DNA from: Streptomyces sp. AC555_RSS877
Lineage (GTDB): Bacteria; Actinomycetota; Actinomycetes; Streptomycetales; Streptomycetaceae
Assembly: GCF_019049245.1 (NCBI RefSeq)
Contig: NZ_JAGMUK010000020.1
Location: 1 to 48,547, forward strand
Reading direction: 5' to 3'
Length of the DNA stretch: 48,547 bases
Shown: one piece after another, positions 25,814-47,615 of the stretch
How the letters are laid out: each line of letters opens with the position of its first letter
Numbering within the stretch: the first letter of the stretch is position 1
The notes under the pieces: model-generated
Database searches by the model: none
What the model saw: the letters and a program-made list of their open reading frames with translations, nothing else
What the model was told of the DNA's origin: nothing
Program-made: the position numbers and the translations under genes

Positions 25814-26695
25814 TCACCGACGGCGGGTGCGCTGCGGAGCCTCGTACGGCTGCCGCGGTCGCGGTACGCCCCCCGCCGAGTTCTCGTGGACGGAACCGCG
25901 CGACTCGGCGAGCGCGGTCCGGGCGGCCCGCCGGGGCAGAGCCGACCGGCTCGGGTCGCCGTCGCCCAGGACCAGCAGGGGATCGAACATCACCACCACG
26001 CCCGCCAGCACGAGGAAGACGACCGGCCCGAGCAGCATGGGTAACAGCAGCGAGTGGGCCGAGTCGCCGGCCCAGGTGCCGCCGCTCGTGTCATGCACGT
26101 GGACGCTGACGGCGGCCATTCCCGTGTAGTGCATCCCGGACACGGCCACGCCCATGATCAGGCTGGCTCCGAGGCTCGTCAGGAAGCCGCGGATCGTGAC
26201 GGCCGCCCACAGGGCCGCCGTGGCGGCGATGATCGCGATCAGCACGGAGAGTGCGACGACGAGCGGGTCGTAGTGGACCTCGCCGTTCAGGTGCATCGCG
26301 GCCATGCCCAGGTAGTGCATGGCCGCGACACCGAGACCGGTGACGACGCCCGCGACGGACAGATTGGCGGTGCTGGCGCCCCGGTAGCCCACCGTGAACA
26401 CGCCGATGCCGACCACGACGACCGCCACGGCCAGGCTGAGCACCGTCAGTCCCACGTCGTAGCGGATCCGGGTCTCCTCGACCTGGAACCCGATCATGGC
26501 GATGAAGTGCATCGTCCAGATGCCGCAGCCGATCGCGGCCGCGCCGAGCGCCAGCCAGCCGGCCTTCCACGACTGCGTGTCGAGCAGGGACCGGACCGTG
26601 CAGCGCAGTCCCAGAGCCCCTCCCAGACACGCCATCACATAGGCCGCCAATGGGGTCACCAACCCATAGCGGAACCCGTCAACCGTGCCTTCCAT
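25814..26695 (-). CDS. MHYT-domain integral membrane sensor
   Basis: A 293-residue membrane protein with about seven hydrophobic segments. The defining repeats are TMHFIAM, AMHYLGMAAMH and GMHYTGMAAV. The MHYT domain is proposed to bind copper and sense oxygen, CO or NO. Here, unlike many homologues, no GGDEF/EAL or kinase output follows, only a hydrophilic Arg/Pro-rich tail (about 245-293). It starts at ATG 26695 after GGGGGG; the frame is open 22 codons upstream without family similarity. Possibly co-transcribed with the downstream phosphoesterase. Its signalling partner is unknown. Confidence 0.92.
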   Translation of the reverse strand: MEGTVDGFRYGLVTPLAAYVMACLGGALGLRCTVRSLLDTQSWKAGWLALGAAAIGCGIWTMHFIAMIGFQVEETRIRYDVGLTVLSLAVAVVVVGIGVFTVGYRGASTANLSVAGVVTGLGVAAMHYLGMAAMHLNGEVHYDPLVVALSVLIAIIAATAALWAAVTIRGFLTSLGASLIMGVAVSGMHYTGMAAVSVHVHDTSGGTWAGDSAHSLLLPMLLGPVVFLVLAGVVVMFDPLLVLGDGDPSRSALPRRAARTALAESRGSVHENSAGGVPRPRQPYEAPQRTRRR

Positions 26696-26850
26696 ACGCC
26701 AACAACCCCCCGAGTCACACTTTGGGTAGGAAGGCTTACGGGTATGGGCCAGGTAAAGCAAGCGGTTCCAATGAGTAACCGGGGGTAAGGATTCAAGTCA
26801 CGTTCGGCAGGGTTCGACTCCGGTCACGCAGGCGCGATTTCCAGCCAGAT

Positions 26851-26866
26851 GCGCCCTCCGGGGCGC
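26851..26866 (-). terminator. Short GC stem-loop downstream of the dienelactone hydrolase gene
   Basis: GCGCCC (26851-26856), tccg, GGGCGC (26861-26866), about 46 bases past the minus-strand stop at 26913. A weak candidate terminator. Confidence 0.4.
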
Positions 26867-26912
26867 CCGATGTGACACGCTCCGCGCACCTCCCCCACGT
26901 GACGCCGCCGGA

Positions 26913-27668
26913 TCAGAACGTGCGCTTCAGGAGATCGAGCAGGGCCGACCAGTGCCGCTCGTCGCCCGCCCGGTCGTACGACGCGGTGTCGGCCTGCGTG
27001 AAACCGTGGCGTGCGCCGGAGTAGACCTCGCAGGTGTGACGGACCCCGGCCGCGGTGAGCGCTTCCTCCAGGCGTTCCTGCTGCTCGACGGGCAGCGACG
27101 GGTCCTGGTCGGCGTGCCCGAAGTACAGCTCCGCGGTGACGTTGCCGGCCACCAGATGCGGGCTGTCCGGAGCCTCGGTCGCCAGCCGGCCGCCGTGGAA
27201 ACCCGCCGCGGCCGCGACCCGCTCCGGGTAGGTGCCGGCAGTGAGGAGGGCCAGCCGGGCGCCCATGCAGTAGCCGGTGACGGCGATCGGGCCGTCGGCG
27301 GCCTCGGGGGAGTCGGCCAGCCACCGCAGATAGGCGTCCGCGTCCCGCATCGCCGGTTCCGGAGTCAGCGCCTGCATGATCGGGGCGATCCGCTCGAAGA
27401 TCTCCGGCCGTGCCTCCGGATCGATGAACTCCGGCAGTTCCACCACGGGCGCCCGCCCGTGCCGGTAGAACACGTTGGGCACCAGGACCGTGTAGCCGGC
27501 CTCGGCCAGCCGGTCGGCCATGGACGTCAGCTGAGGGCGCAGCCCGAACGCGTCCATGTAGAGGAGAACCGCCGGATGCGGGCGACCGTCACCGGGATGC
27601 GCCAGATACGCGTCGGCGGTGCCGTCGCCGGTGGGGATGTCGACTGCGGTGCCCTGTACAGCGGTCAT
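26913..27668 (-). CDS. Dienelactone hydrolase family protein
   Basis: A 251-residue alpha/beta hydrolase. The catalytic triad is visible as Cys134 in the nucleophile elbow GYCMGA, Asp in YFGHADQD, and His in YSGARHGFT; a cysteine nucleophile is the hallmark of dienelactone hydrolases. The N-terminal strand VLLYMDAFGLRPQLTSMADR also fits. It may hydrolyse lactones or related esters, but many homologues are of unknown substrate. It starts at ATG 27668 with GAGAGG upstream. It follows the YciO-type gene on the same strand, separated by a stem-loop, so it probably has its own promoter. Confidence 0.9.
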   Translation of the reverse strand: MTAVQGTAVDIPTGDGTADAYLAHPGDGRPHPAVLLYMDAFGLRPQLTSMADRLAEAGYTVLVPNVFYRHGRAPVVELPEFIDPEARPEIFERIAPIMQALTPEPAMRDADAYLRWLADSPEAADGPIAVTGYCMGARLALLTAGTYPERVAAAAGFHGGRLATEAPDSPHLVAGNVTAELYFGHADQDPSLPVEQQERLEEALTAAGVRHTCEVYSGARHGFTQADTASYDRAGDERHWSALLDLLKRTF

Positions 27669-27739
27669 GGGTGGGGCTGCCTCTCTGTGGGGTCGGCCGG
27701 CGAGACCGCCCGGACGGCCGGGCGGACCATGGTCATCGT

Positions 27740-27763
27740 GACACGCCTGGTCAGGGGCGTGTC
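27740..27763 (-). terminator. Stem-loop terminator downstream of the YciO-type gene
   Basis: GACACGCC (27740-27747), 8-base loop, GGCGTGTC (27756-27763): perfect 8-bp arms, 50 bases after the minus-strand stop at 27814. Confidence 0.6.
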
Positions 27764-27813
27764 CCGCACCCCTTCTCGCCTTGCCCCGCCGTGAACACCC
27801 CTTGGTGAACCCG

Positions 27814-28434
27814 TTACTCGAACCGTGACACGTCGCCCGCGCCCTTGCGGATGATCTCCGCCTCGCCGCCCGAGAAGTCGATGACCGTCGTCGGTTCGGT
27901 TCCGCAGTCCCCGGAGTCGACCACCGCGTCCAGGACGTGGTCCAGCCGGTCCTTGATCTCCCAGCCCTGCGTCATCGGCTCCTCCTCGTCCGGCAGCAGC
28001 AGCGTGCTGGACAGCAGCGGCTCGCCGAGTTCGGTGAGCAGGGCCTGGGTGACGACGTGGTCGGGGATGCGCACGCCGACCGTCTTCTTCTTCGGGTGCT
28101 GGAGCATGCGCGGCACCTCCTTCGTCGCGGGCAGGATGAAGGTGTAGCTGCCGGGCGTCGACGCCTTGATCGCGCGGAAGACGTCGTTGTCGACCCGTAC
28201 GAACTGGCCGAGCTGCGAGAAGTCCTGGCACACCAGGGTGAAGTGGTGCCGGTCGTCCAGCCGGCGGATCGTGCGGATCCGGTCGATGCCGTCACGGCTG
28301 CCCAGTCGGCAGCCCAGCGCGTAACAGGAGTCCGTCGGGTACGCGATGAGCGCACCGGAGCGGATGCTGTCGGCGACCTGGGAGATGGTGCGCGGTTGCG
28401 GGTTGTCGGGGTGCACGTCGAAGTACTTGGCCAT
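27814..28434 (-). CDS. yciO: YciO-type Sua5/YrdC-domain protein
   Basis: A 206-residue protein of the Sua5/YciO/YrdC superfamily that matches the Escherichia coli YciO pattern closely: FDVHPDNPQPRTI at the N-terminus, LIAYPTDSCYALGC, FTLVCQDFSQL, PGSYTFILPATKEVPRML, TVGVRIPDH, GEPLLSSTLLLP and TTVIDFSGG. Superfamily relatives make threonylcarbamoyl-AMP for tRNA t6A; YciO is a paralogue with a less certain role, so a housekeeping t6A function should not be assumed. It starts at ATG 28434 with no good Shine-Dalgarno. The broken aldo/keto reductase begins about 90 bases upstream on the other strand. Confidence 0.88.
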   Translation of the reverse strand: MAKYFDVHPDNPQPRTISQVADSIRSGALIAYPTDSCYALGCRLGSRDGIDRIRTIRRLDDRHHFTLVCQDFSQLGQFVRVDNDVFRAIKASTPGSYTFILPATKEVPRMLQHPKKKTVGVRIPDHVVTQALLTELGEPLLSSTLLLPDEEEPMTQGWEIKDRLDHVLDAVVDSGDCGTEPTTVIDFSGGEAEIIRKGAGDVSRFE

Positions 28435-28524
28435 CCGTCGAGCTTATGCCGTACGCGGGCGACGACCGCGCAAGCCCGAGGGGGCCTCTCAAGGCAACGG
28501 CGTGAACGCGGCCACGAACTCCGC

Positions 28525-29109
28525 CACCTACCCGCACTTCCCCGACCCGCAGGTCCCGTGGGAGGACACCGTCGGCGCCGTCGCGGACCTGGTGCAGGCC
28601 GGCCTGGTGCGCCACCTGGGCCCGTCCAACGTCACCGCCGCCCAGCTGCGCCGGGCCCACGCGGTCCACCCGGTCGCCGCCGTACAGACCCAGTGGTCGC
28701 TGTGGCAGCCCGTCGAGCCCGAACTGCACGCCGCCGTCCGCGAACTCGGCGTCGGGATCGTGGCCTGGGGCCCGCTCGGCAGCGGGTTTCTGGCCGGCAA
28801 GGTGGACGGCCTCGCCGAGGACGACTTCCGCCGCAACCTCTCCCGCTTCGACGAGGCCAACCTCAAGGCCGACAACGACCGCTACGCGGCATCGCGGCCG
28901 ACCTCGGCCTGACCCTGGGCCAGTTGGCACTGGCCTGGCTGCTGCACCAGGACGACCACGTGGTGCCGATTCCCGGCAGCCGCACCCCGGCCCACATCGC
29001 GGAGAACCTCTCCGCCGCCCGCGTCGACCTGCACGCCGACACCCTGGCCCGGATCGACCGGGCCCTCGCCGGCTTCGTCCCCGAGGGAACGGGCTCGCTG
29101 CTGACCTGA
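28525..29109 (+). pseudogene. Aldo/keto reductase remnant (5'-truncated, frameshifted)
   Basis: Similarity to aldo/keto reductases begins abruptly at about 28525 with YPHFPDPQVPWEDTVGAVAD and runs through LGPSNVTAAQLRRAHAVHPV and VGIVAWGPLGSGFLAGKVDG to ADNDRYA. The frame then changes near 28885-28890 and continues as GIAADLGLTLGQLALAWLLH and VPIPGSRTPAHIAENL to the stop at 29109. The first 100-110 residues, including the catalytic Asp, Tyr and Lys, are absent, and a small deletion causes the frameshift. The region just before it (28435-28524) shows no AKR similarity, so a recombination breakpoint probably lies here, next to the YciO-type gene. Confidence 0.82.
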
Positions 29110-29267
29110 CGCCGGTCACGGCGAACGGCCCTGACTCCCTCGACGGCCACCGGCACGTTCGCGTGCGGGACGCGGTGAGCACTGGCCTGCGGCGACCGTC
29201 CGCCGGGCGTGAGGTAACGTCCCCGACCGATGTGCCGGACGATGCGAGGGGCGAGGAGAAGGCCGAC

Positions 29268-30800
29268 GTGGCTGGCCGAGGGGACGGATACCGTCACACG
29301 GAGGTGAGGGGCACGCAGGACGTGGCGTGGGCGCAGGAGTTGCTCGACCATCTGCGGCCCACCGGGCGGGACGTGCGCCGGGTCGTCGCGTGGCTCGCCG
29401 ACGCCGTGCAGGGCCGGGTCTCCCTGCAGGACGGCACCGGCGCGCTCCTCGCCGGCACCCGGGTGCCGGTGGACACGGACCTGGTCGCGGACATCGTCGC
29501 CGGGCGCATCGCCTCCGCCGCCTGGGAGGGGGACGACCGGCACCTGCGGCTGGTCAGGGTGGAGCGGCCTGCCCCTTCCTGCGCCGGGGTGCTGGCCGTG
29601 GCACGCACGGCCCCGTTCGACCGGCGTGCCTCGGACATCGTGACGCACACCGTGCAGGTCGTCGAGCTGCTGCTGCGGGCGCGCGAGGCGACCGCGGCAG
29701 GTCGCAGGCTGGAGCGGGCCACCTCCGACCTGAGGCTGGCGATCCTGCAACTGCTGATGGTGGAGGACACCGTCTCGGCCCGTCGGGTCGCGGCGGGCCT
29801 GTGGCCGGGACTGCTCGACACGGACACGGCCTGCGTCTACGTCGTCGAAGGCTCCGCCGAGCAGCGTGACCGCCTCGCCGAGGAATGCCTCGACGCGACG
29901 GAGGAGCAGGCCCTCGTCGTACGCTGCCCGGCCATGGACGAGCACGTGATCGTCGTGACCCCCGGCGAGGCCGCGGGTGCTGCCCTGCGGTCCCTCATCG
30001 TCCGCAACCCCGGTACGTTCCTCGGCGGCAGCGCCCGGCAGAGCCTCGCCCGCACCGCCACCGCCTACGGACAGGCCGTCAGCGCCCTCGCCGTCGCGCA
30101 CTTCCGGCCGGACAAGGCGGCCGTCTACGCGGAACGCACCCACCCCGAACGCCTGATGGACCCCGCCGCCCTCCGTGAGTGGACCGCCCACGTGCTGCAC
30201 CCGCTCGACACACTGCCGCACCACACCCGCGCCGAACTCCTCGCCACCACCCGGCTCGGCCTGGAGTTCACCGCCGTGAACGCGGCGAAGGTCCTCGGCG
30301 TCAGCCGCAACACCGTCCGCGCCCGGATGGAACGCGTCGAAGGGCTCCTGGGCACCGACTTCTCCGACCTGACCGTCCGCGCCGCCGCGCATCTCGCCCT
30401 GAACACCCAGATCGGCCTCGCCGAAATCCCGGCCGTACGGGGCACCGCGCAGCCGGTCCCGGTCCGGTTCGCCGACCTCCTCACCGGCACCGCGGTCCGC
30501 GCCTGGGCGCACGACCTGCTCGGCCGGCTGGACGCCGACACCCGGGACCTGCGCCGGACGCTGCGCACCTGGATAGCCGCCGGCGGCAACTCCGAACGGG
30601 CCGCCCAGATCCTCGGCATGCACGCGCAGACCGTGCGCGAGCACGTCCGCGGCGCCGAACCCGTCCTGGAACGCCAGCTCCTCGCCGCCGGCAGCGATCT
30701 CTACGAGGTCGTGCTGGCCCACCTGGCCGTGGGCGACCTCGAACCGCCCGTCCTGGACCGGGCGAAACCGGGCCATCCGGACTCACCTGTGCACGGGTGA
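29268..30800 (+). CDS. PucR-type transcriptional regulator with two helix-turn-helix motifs
   Basis: A 510-residue regulator. An N-terminal sensor-like part (about 1-300) has no identified domain. Two HTH motifs resemble the PucR C-terminal HTH_30 type: one at about 338-360 (NAAKVLGVSRNTVRARMERV), one at about 441-463 (NSERAAQILGMHAQTVREHV). The first lies inside a region (RLGLEFTAVNAAKVLG) that looks like a duplicated DNA-binding unit. It starts at GTG 29268, which follows GAGGAGAAGG; the open frame extends 35 codons upstream without a comparable signal. It lies 2.5 kb before the fatty acyl-AMP ligase on the same strand and is a possible cluster regulator, but the link is only positional. 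Confidence 0.8.
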   Translation: MAGRGDGYRHTEVRGTQDVAWAQELLDHLRPTGRDVRRVVAWLADAVQGRVSLQDGTGALLAGTRVPVDTDLVADIVAGRIASAAWEGDDRHLRLVRVERPAPSCAGVLAVARTAPFDRRASDIVTHTVQVVELLLRAREATAAGRRLERATSDLRLAILQLLMVEDTVSARRVAAGLWPGLLDTDTACVYVVEGSAEQRDRLAEECLDATEEQALVVRCPAMDEHVIVVTPGEAAGAALRSLIVRNPGTFLGGSARQSLARTATAYGQAVSALAVAHFRPDKAAVYAERTHPERLMDPAALREWTAHVLHPLDTLPHHTRAELLATTRLGLEFTAVNAAKVLGVSRNTVRARMERVEGLLGTDFSDLTVRAAAHLALNTQIGLAEIPAVRGTAQPVPVRFADLLTGTAVRAWAHDLLGRLDADTRDLRRTLRTWIAAGGNSERAAQILGMHAQTVREHVRGAEPVLERQLLAAGSDLYEVVLAHLAVGDLEPPVLDRAKPGHPDSPVHG

Positions 30801-31276
30801 GCCCTGTGCACGGCACAGCGGGCATCGACACGATTCACAACGGTTGCGTTCCACACGTAAGTTCTAGGCACCGCGGGGGCACGACCGGAACGGGGGACCG
30901 GTCGCGCTCCCGCGCCTTGGCTTGGTGAGCCGTACTGACCGCCCGGTCAGCCGCGCAGCCGTACCGGGATCTCCTGCCGGCCGGACGCGATGAACGACGG
31001 CACTTGTTGACGCCGCGATCGCGGCAGCCCGCCGCCGAGGGGGAGTGCGGACAGTGGGCCGGCGGAGGGACTACCGGCCGTCAGGTCCGGTAATTCGATC
31101 AGCGGCACGGTACACACCGTCATCGGCCGGTCTCGCAGCGTCGTCGGACACGTCGCTTCGACCGTGGCCGCGCTCCGTCGCTTCCGCGGCACCTGTCGGA
31201 ATCGTCGGGCGGTGTGCCCTGGTGGGGGAGGGGTACTCGGGCGGTCCCGGAACGACTACCGCTGGAGGAGGCCCGA
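30801..31276. other. Intergenic region between PucR-type regulator and small gene
   Basis: 476 bases without a supported gene on either strand; the open frames here have poor codon preference and no recognisable translation. Its right end holds the SigB-type box and the ribosome-binding site of the gene at 31277. Confidence 0.45.
31212..31236 (+). promoter_or_regulatory. SigB-type promoter box
   Basis: GTGT (31212-31215), 15 bases, GGGTAC (31231-31236) fits the Streptomyces SigB-type consensus GnnT-N14-16-GGGTAC/T. It lies 41 bases before the ATG at 31277. The match is short, so it remains a candidate. Confidence 0.5.
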
Positions 31277-31513
31277 ATGACCAGCAGCACGGAGACCGGC
31301 GGCGTGACCGGTACGCCGGACAAGGACTACAACCTGATCTGGTATGTAGAGGCGTGCCTGAACAACGCGCTGCGTCTGGAGAGCTACATCCAGGACGCGG
31401 AGCGCGAGAAGGACACCGAGGTCGCCGACCTGTTCCGCAAGGCGCAGGCGGACAGCCGCAAGGGTGCCGAACTGGGCAAGGGGCTTCTGCGCGCCCGGCT
31501 CGACGGGAGCTGA
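31277..31513 (+). CDS. Small conserved hypothetical protein, helical
   Basis: A 78-residue protein with an S/T/G-rich start followed by a charged amphipathic helical part (YNLIWYVEACLNNALRLESY, then EREKDTEVADLFRKAQADSR). Streptomyces homologues of this type are known to me only as hypothetical proteins. ATG 31277 has GGAGGAGG upstream. A SigB-type promoter box precedes it and a 17-bp perfect terminator stem follows, so it is a monocistronic, probably stress-induced gene (inference from the box). No enzyme motif, membrane segment or cysteine pair is visible. Confidence 0.8.
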   Translation: MTSSTETGGVTGTPDKDYNLIWYVEACLNNALRLESYIQDAEREKDTEVADLFRKAQADSRKGAELGKGLLRARLDGS

Positions 31514-31521
31514 CGCCCTGA

Positions 31522-31565
31522 CCGAAGGCCCGGACGCCAAGGCAGACCGGCGTCCGGGCCTTCGG
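31522..31565 (+). terminator. Strong stem-loop terminator
   Basis: Perfect 17-bp arms (31522-31538 and 31549-31565) with a 10-base loop, nine bases after the stop of the small gene at 31277-31513. It separates this gene from the biosynthetic cluster. Confidence 0.88.
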
Positions 31566-31602
31566 CATGTCGAGCCCGGCATGTCGAGCCGTCGTCGAGT
31601 CG

Positions 31603-31771
31603 TTGAGCACTCAAGTTCCTTTGATACACAGGGTTTACACTGTGGCAGCCGACGTGCCCGGCGGGACTTGCTAACGTGTTACCCGCCGGTAGCAAGCTGT
31701 AGGAGTGATCACGGGGGGTCGGTGGGCCGGCACGTTTCTCCCGCCTATCCGGACAGGTGAGACTCGTACAT
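31603..31771 (+). promoter_or_regulatory. Probable promoter/operator region of the FAAL-PKS operon
   Basis: Relatively AT-rich stretch (about 31600-31640) upstream of the acyl-AMP ligase. It holds CACAG (31627-31631)-N8-CTGTG (31640-31644) and a second dyad CTTGCTA (31667-31673)-N16-TAGCAAG (31690-31696). Several -10-like hexamers (TACACT at 31636) occur, but no -35/-10 pair with good spacing stands out. The dyads are candidate sites for a cluster regulator. Confidence 0.45.
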
Positions 31772-33496
31772 ATGGCTCGTTCCCTGGTCGACCTGCTGAC
31801 CACGCACGCCTCCGACCACCCCGACCGGACCGCGTACCGCTTCCTTGTCACGGGCGACTGCGACGGGGAGATCCAGGACATCTCCTACGGGCGACTGGCC
31901 GGCCGGGCCCGGGCGATCGCCGCCTGGCTCCAGGAGCGCGGCCTGACCGGATCCCGGGCCATGCTGCTGTACCCGCCCGGCCTGGAGTTCATCAGCGGCT
32001 ACCTGGGCTGCCTGTCGGCGGGGGTCGTCGCGGTACCGGGCGTGCCCCCGCAGGGCCGGGCGCACAACCACCGCGCGCTGACCCGCACGAAACGCCTGAT
32101 AGCCGACGCGGACGCCAAGGTGATCCTCGGCGGCCGCGACGTGATCGCCGCCCTGGCCGGCATGGCGGAACACCTGCCCGAGCTGGCCGACCTCACCTGC
32201 GTGGCCACCGAGGACATCCCCGACGAGGCGGCCGCCTCCTGGCGCGAACCCGACCTCACCGCCGACTCGGTCGCCTTCCTCCAGTACACCTCCGGCTCCA
32301 CCTCCGCACCCAAGGGCGTGGTCCTCACCCACGGCAACCTGCTCGACAACGAACGGGTCATCACCGAACGGATGGGCCACACCCCGGACACCATCGAGGC
32401 GTACGGCCGCGAACTGATCGTCAGCTGGCTGCCCGTTTACCACGACATGGGCCTCATCGGCCCGGTCCTCAACACGGTCTACCTCGGCCTCACCACCACG
32501 CTCTTCTCCCCGCTGCACTTCCTCCAGCGGCCCGACCGCTGGCTGAAGGCCGTCAGCCGCTACCGCCCGCACACCAGCGGCGGCCCCAACTTCGCCTACG
32601 AACTGTGCCTGAAGAACGCCACGCCCGAACTCGTCGACGGGCTCGACCTGTCGTCGTGGAAGGTCGCCTTCAACGGCGCCGAACCGGTACGCCCGGCCAC
32701 CCTGCGCCGGTTCACCGAGACCTTTGCCCCGGCCGGCTTCCGCCGCGAGGCCTTCTACCCCTGTTACGGCCTGGCCGAGTCCACCGTGATGGTCACCGGC
32801 GGCACGGTGGACACCCCGCCCACACTCCTCGCCGCCGAGGACACCGGACCGCAAGCGGGTGAGGCGGACGCGGCGGCGGTCGGCTGCGGCCGGCCCGGCC
32901 CGGGCGTCACCCTCGTGATCGCTGACCCCGAACACCACAAGGAACTCCCCGAAGGCGAGGTCGGCGAGATCTGGGTCGCCGGCGCGAGCGTCGCCAAGGG
33001 CTACTGGCGCAACACCCTCGCCACCCGCGAGACCTTCCGCGCCACCCTCCCCGGCCGCGAGGGCCGCTTCCTGCGCACCGGCGACCTCGGACACCTGCGC
33101 GACGGCGAGCTCTTCGTCACCGGCCGCATCAAGGACCTCATCGTCATCGACGGCCGCAACCACTACCCGCAGGACCTCGAACTGTCCGCCGAGATGGCCC
33201 ACCCCGCCCTGCGCCCCGGCTGCACCGCCGCGTTCTCCGTCGACGCCGGAGTGGACGGAGAACAGGTCGTCCTCGTGGCCGAGGCCGCCCCGGAGGCCGC
33301 GGGTGAGGCCGAGAAGATCACGGAGCTGATCCGCAGCGCCATCGGCGAGGCGCACGGCGTGTCCGTGCGCGACGTCGTCCTGGTCCACCCCGGCACGATC
33401 CCCAAGACGTCCAGCGGCAAGATCCAGCGCCGTGCCTCCCGGGCGGCGCACCTGGGCGGCACCCTCGCCGTCGTCACCGCGCCCGCCACCCGCTGA
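31772..33496 (+). CDS. Fatty acyl-AMP ligase (FAAL)
   Basis: A 574-residue adenylating enzyme that activates a fatty acid as acyl-AMP and passes it to an acyl carrier protein rather than to CoA. Motifs: LQYTSGSTSAPKGVVLTHGN (P-loop A3), SWLPVYHDMGLIGPVLNTVY, PHTSGGPNFAYELC, FNGAEPVRPATLRRF, PCYGLAESTVMVTGG, FLRTGDLGHL and GRNHYPQDLE. The segment around PLHFLQRPDRWLKAVSRYRP and the short C-terminal part are FAAL-like rather than FACL-like. ATG 31772 is chosen over GTG 31757; its ribosome-binding site is modest. The next gene, 157 bases on, begins with an ACP domain, the natural acceptor. It thus supplies the starter unit of the assembly line. Confidence 0.93.
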   Translation: MARSLVDLLTTHASDHPDRTAYRFLVTGDCDGEIQDISYGRLAGRARAIAAWLQERGLTGSRAMLLYPPGLEFISGYLGCLSAGVVAVPGVPPQGRAHNHRALTRTKRLIADADAKVILGGRDVIAALAGMAEHLPELADLTCVATEDIPDEAAASWREPDLTADSVAFLQYTSGSTSAPKGVVLTHGNLLDNERVITERMGHTPDTIEAYGRELIVSWLPVYHDMGLIGPVLNTVYLGLTTTLFSPLHFLQRPDRWLKAVSRYRPHTSGGPNFAYELCLKNATPELVDGLDLSSWKVAFNGAEPVRPATLRRFTETFAPAGFRREAFYPCYGLAESTVMVTGGTVDTPPTLLAAEDTGPQAGEADAAAVGCGRPGPGVTLVIADPEHHKELPEGEVGEIWVAGASVAKGYWRNTLATRETFRATLPGREGRFLRTGDLGHLRDGELFVTGRIKDLIVIDGRNHYPQDLELSAEMAHPALRPGCTAAFSVDAGVDGEQVVLVAEAAPEAAGEAEKITELIRSAIGEAHGVSVRDVVLVHPGTIPKTSSGKIQRRASRAAHLGGTLAVVTAPATR

Positions 33497-33653
33497 CACC
33501 GCCCGCCGTCGGCGCGACCCGTTCGCACCGGTGGCGGCCACGCGGCCGCACCACACCGGCCGCGCGTTCCGTCGTACGGCCGTCATGCCGGCCGTACCGC
33601 CCCCGCTCGCACGGGAAACAGCCCGACCCGACTTCACGAGGACACCCGACCAG

Positions 33654-47555
<13,902 letters not shown>

Positions 47556-47615
47556 TCGGGCCGGCAGCAGTGGCAGCAGTGGGGGACAAGTCAGCGCACA
47601 TCATGAAGGGCACTC

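Noticed and set aside
31705..31771. AGGAG followed by GTG at 31705 upstream of the FAAL gene
   Set aside because: The GTG is too close to the AGGAG and opens a frame that is out of register with the ligase and runs as a shadow through it.
33585..33653. Earlier in-frame ATG (33585) for the megasynthase
   Set aside because: It lacks a ribosome-binding site and would add a Pro/Arg-rich stretch before ACP0; ATG 33654 fits better.
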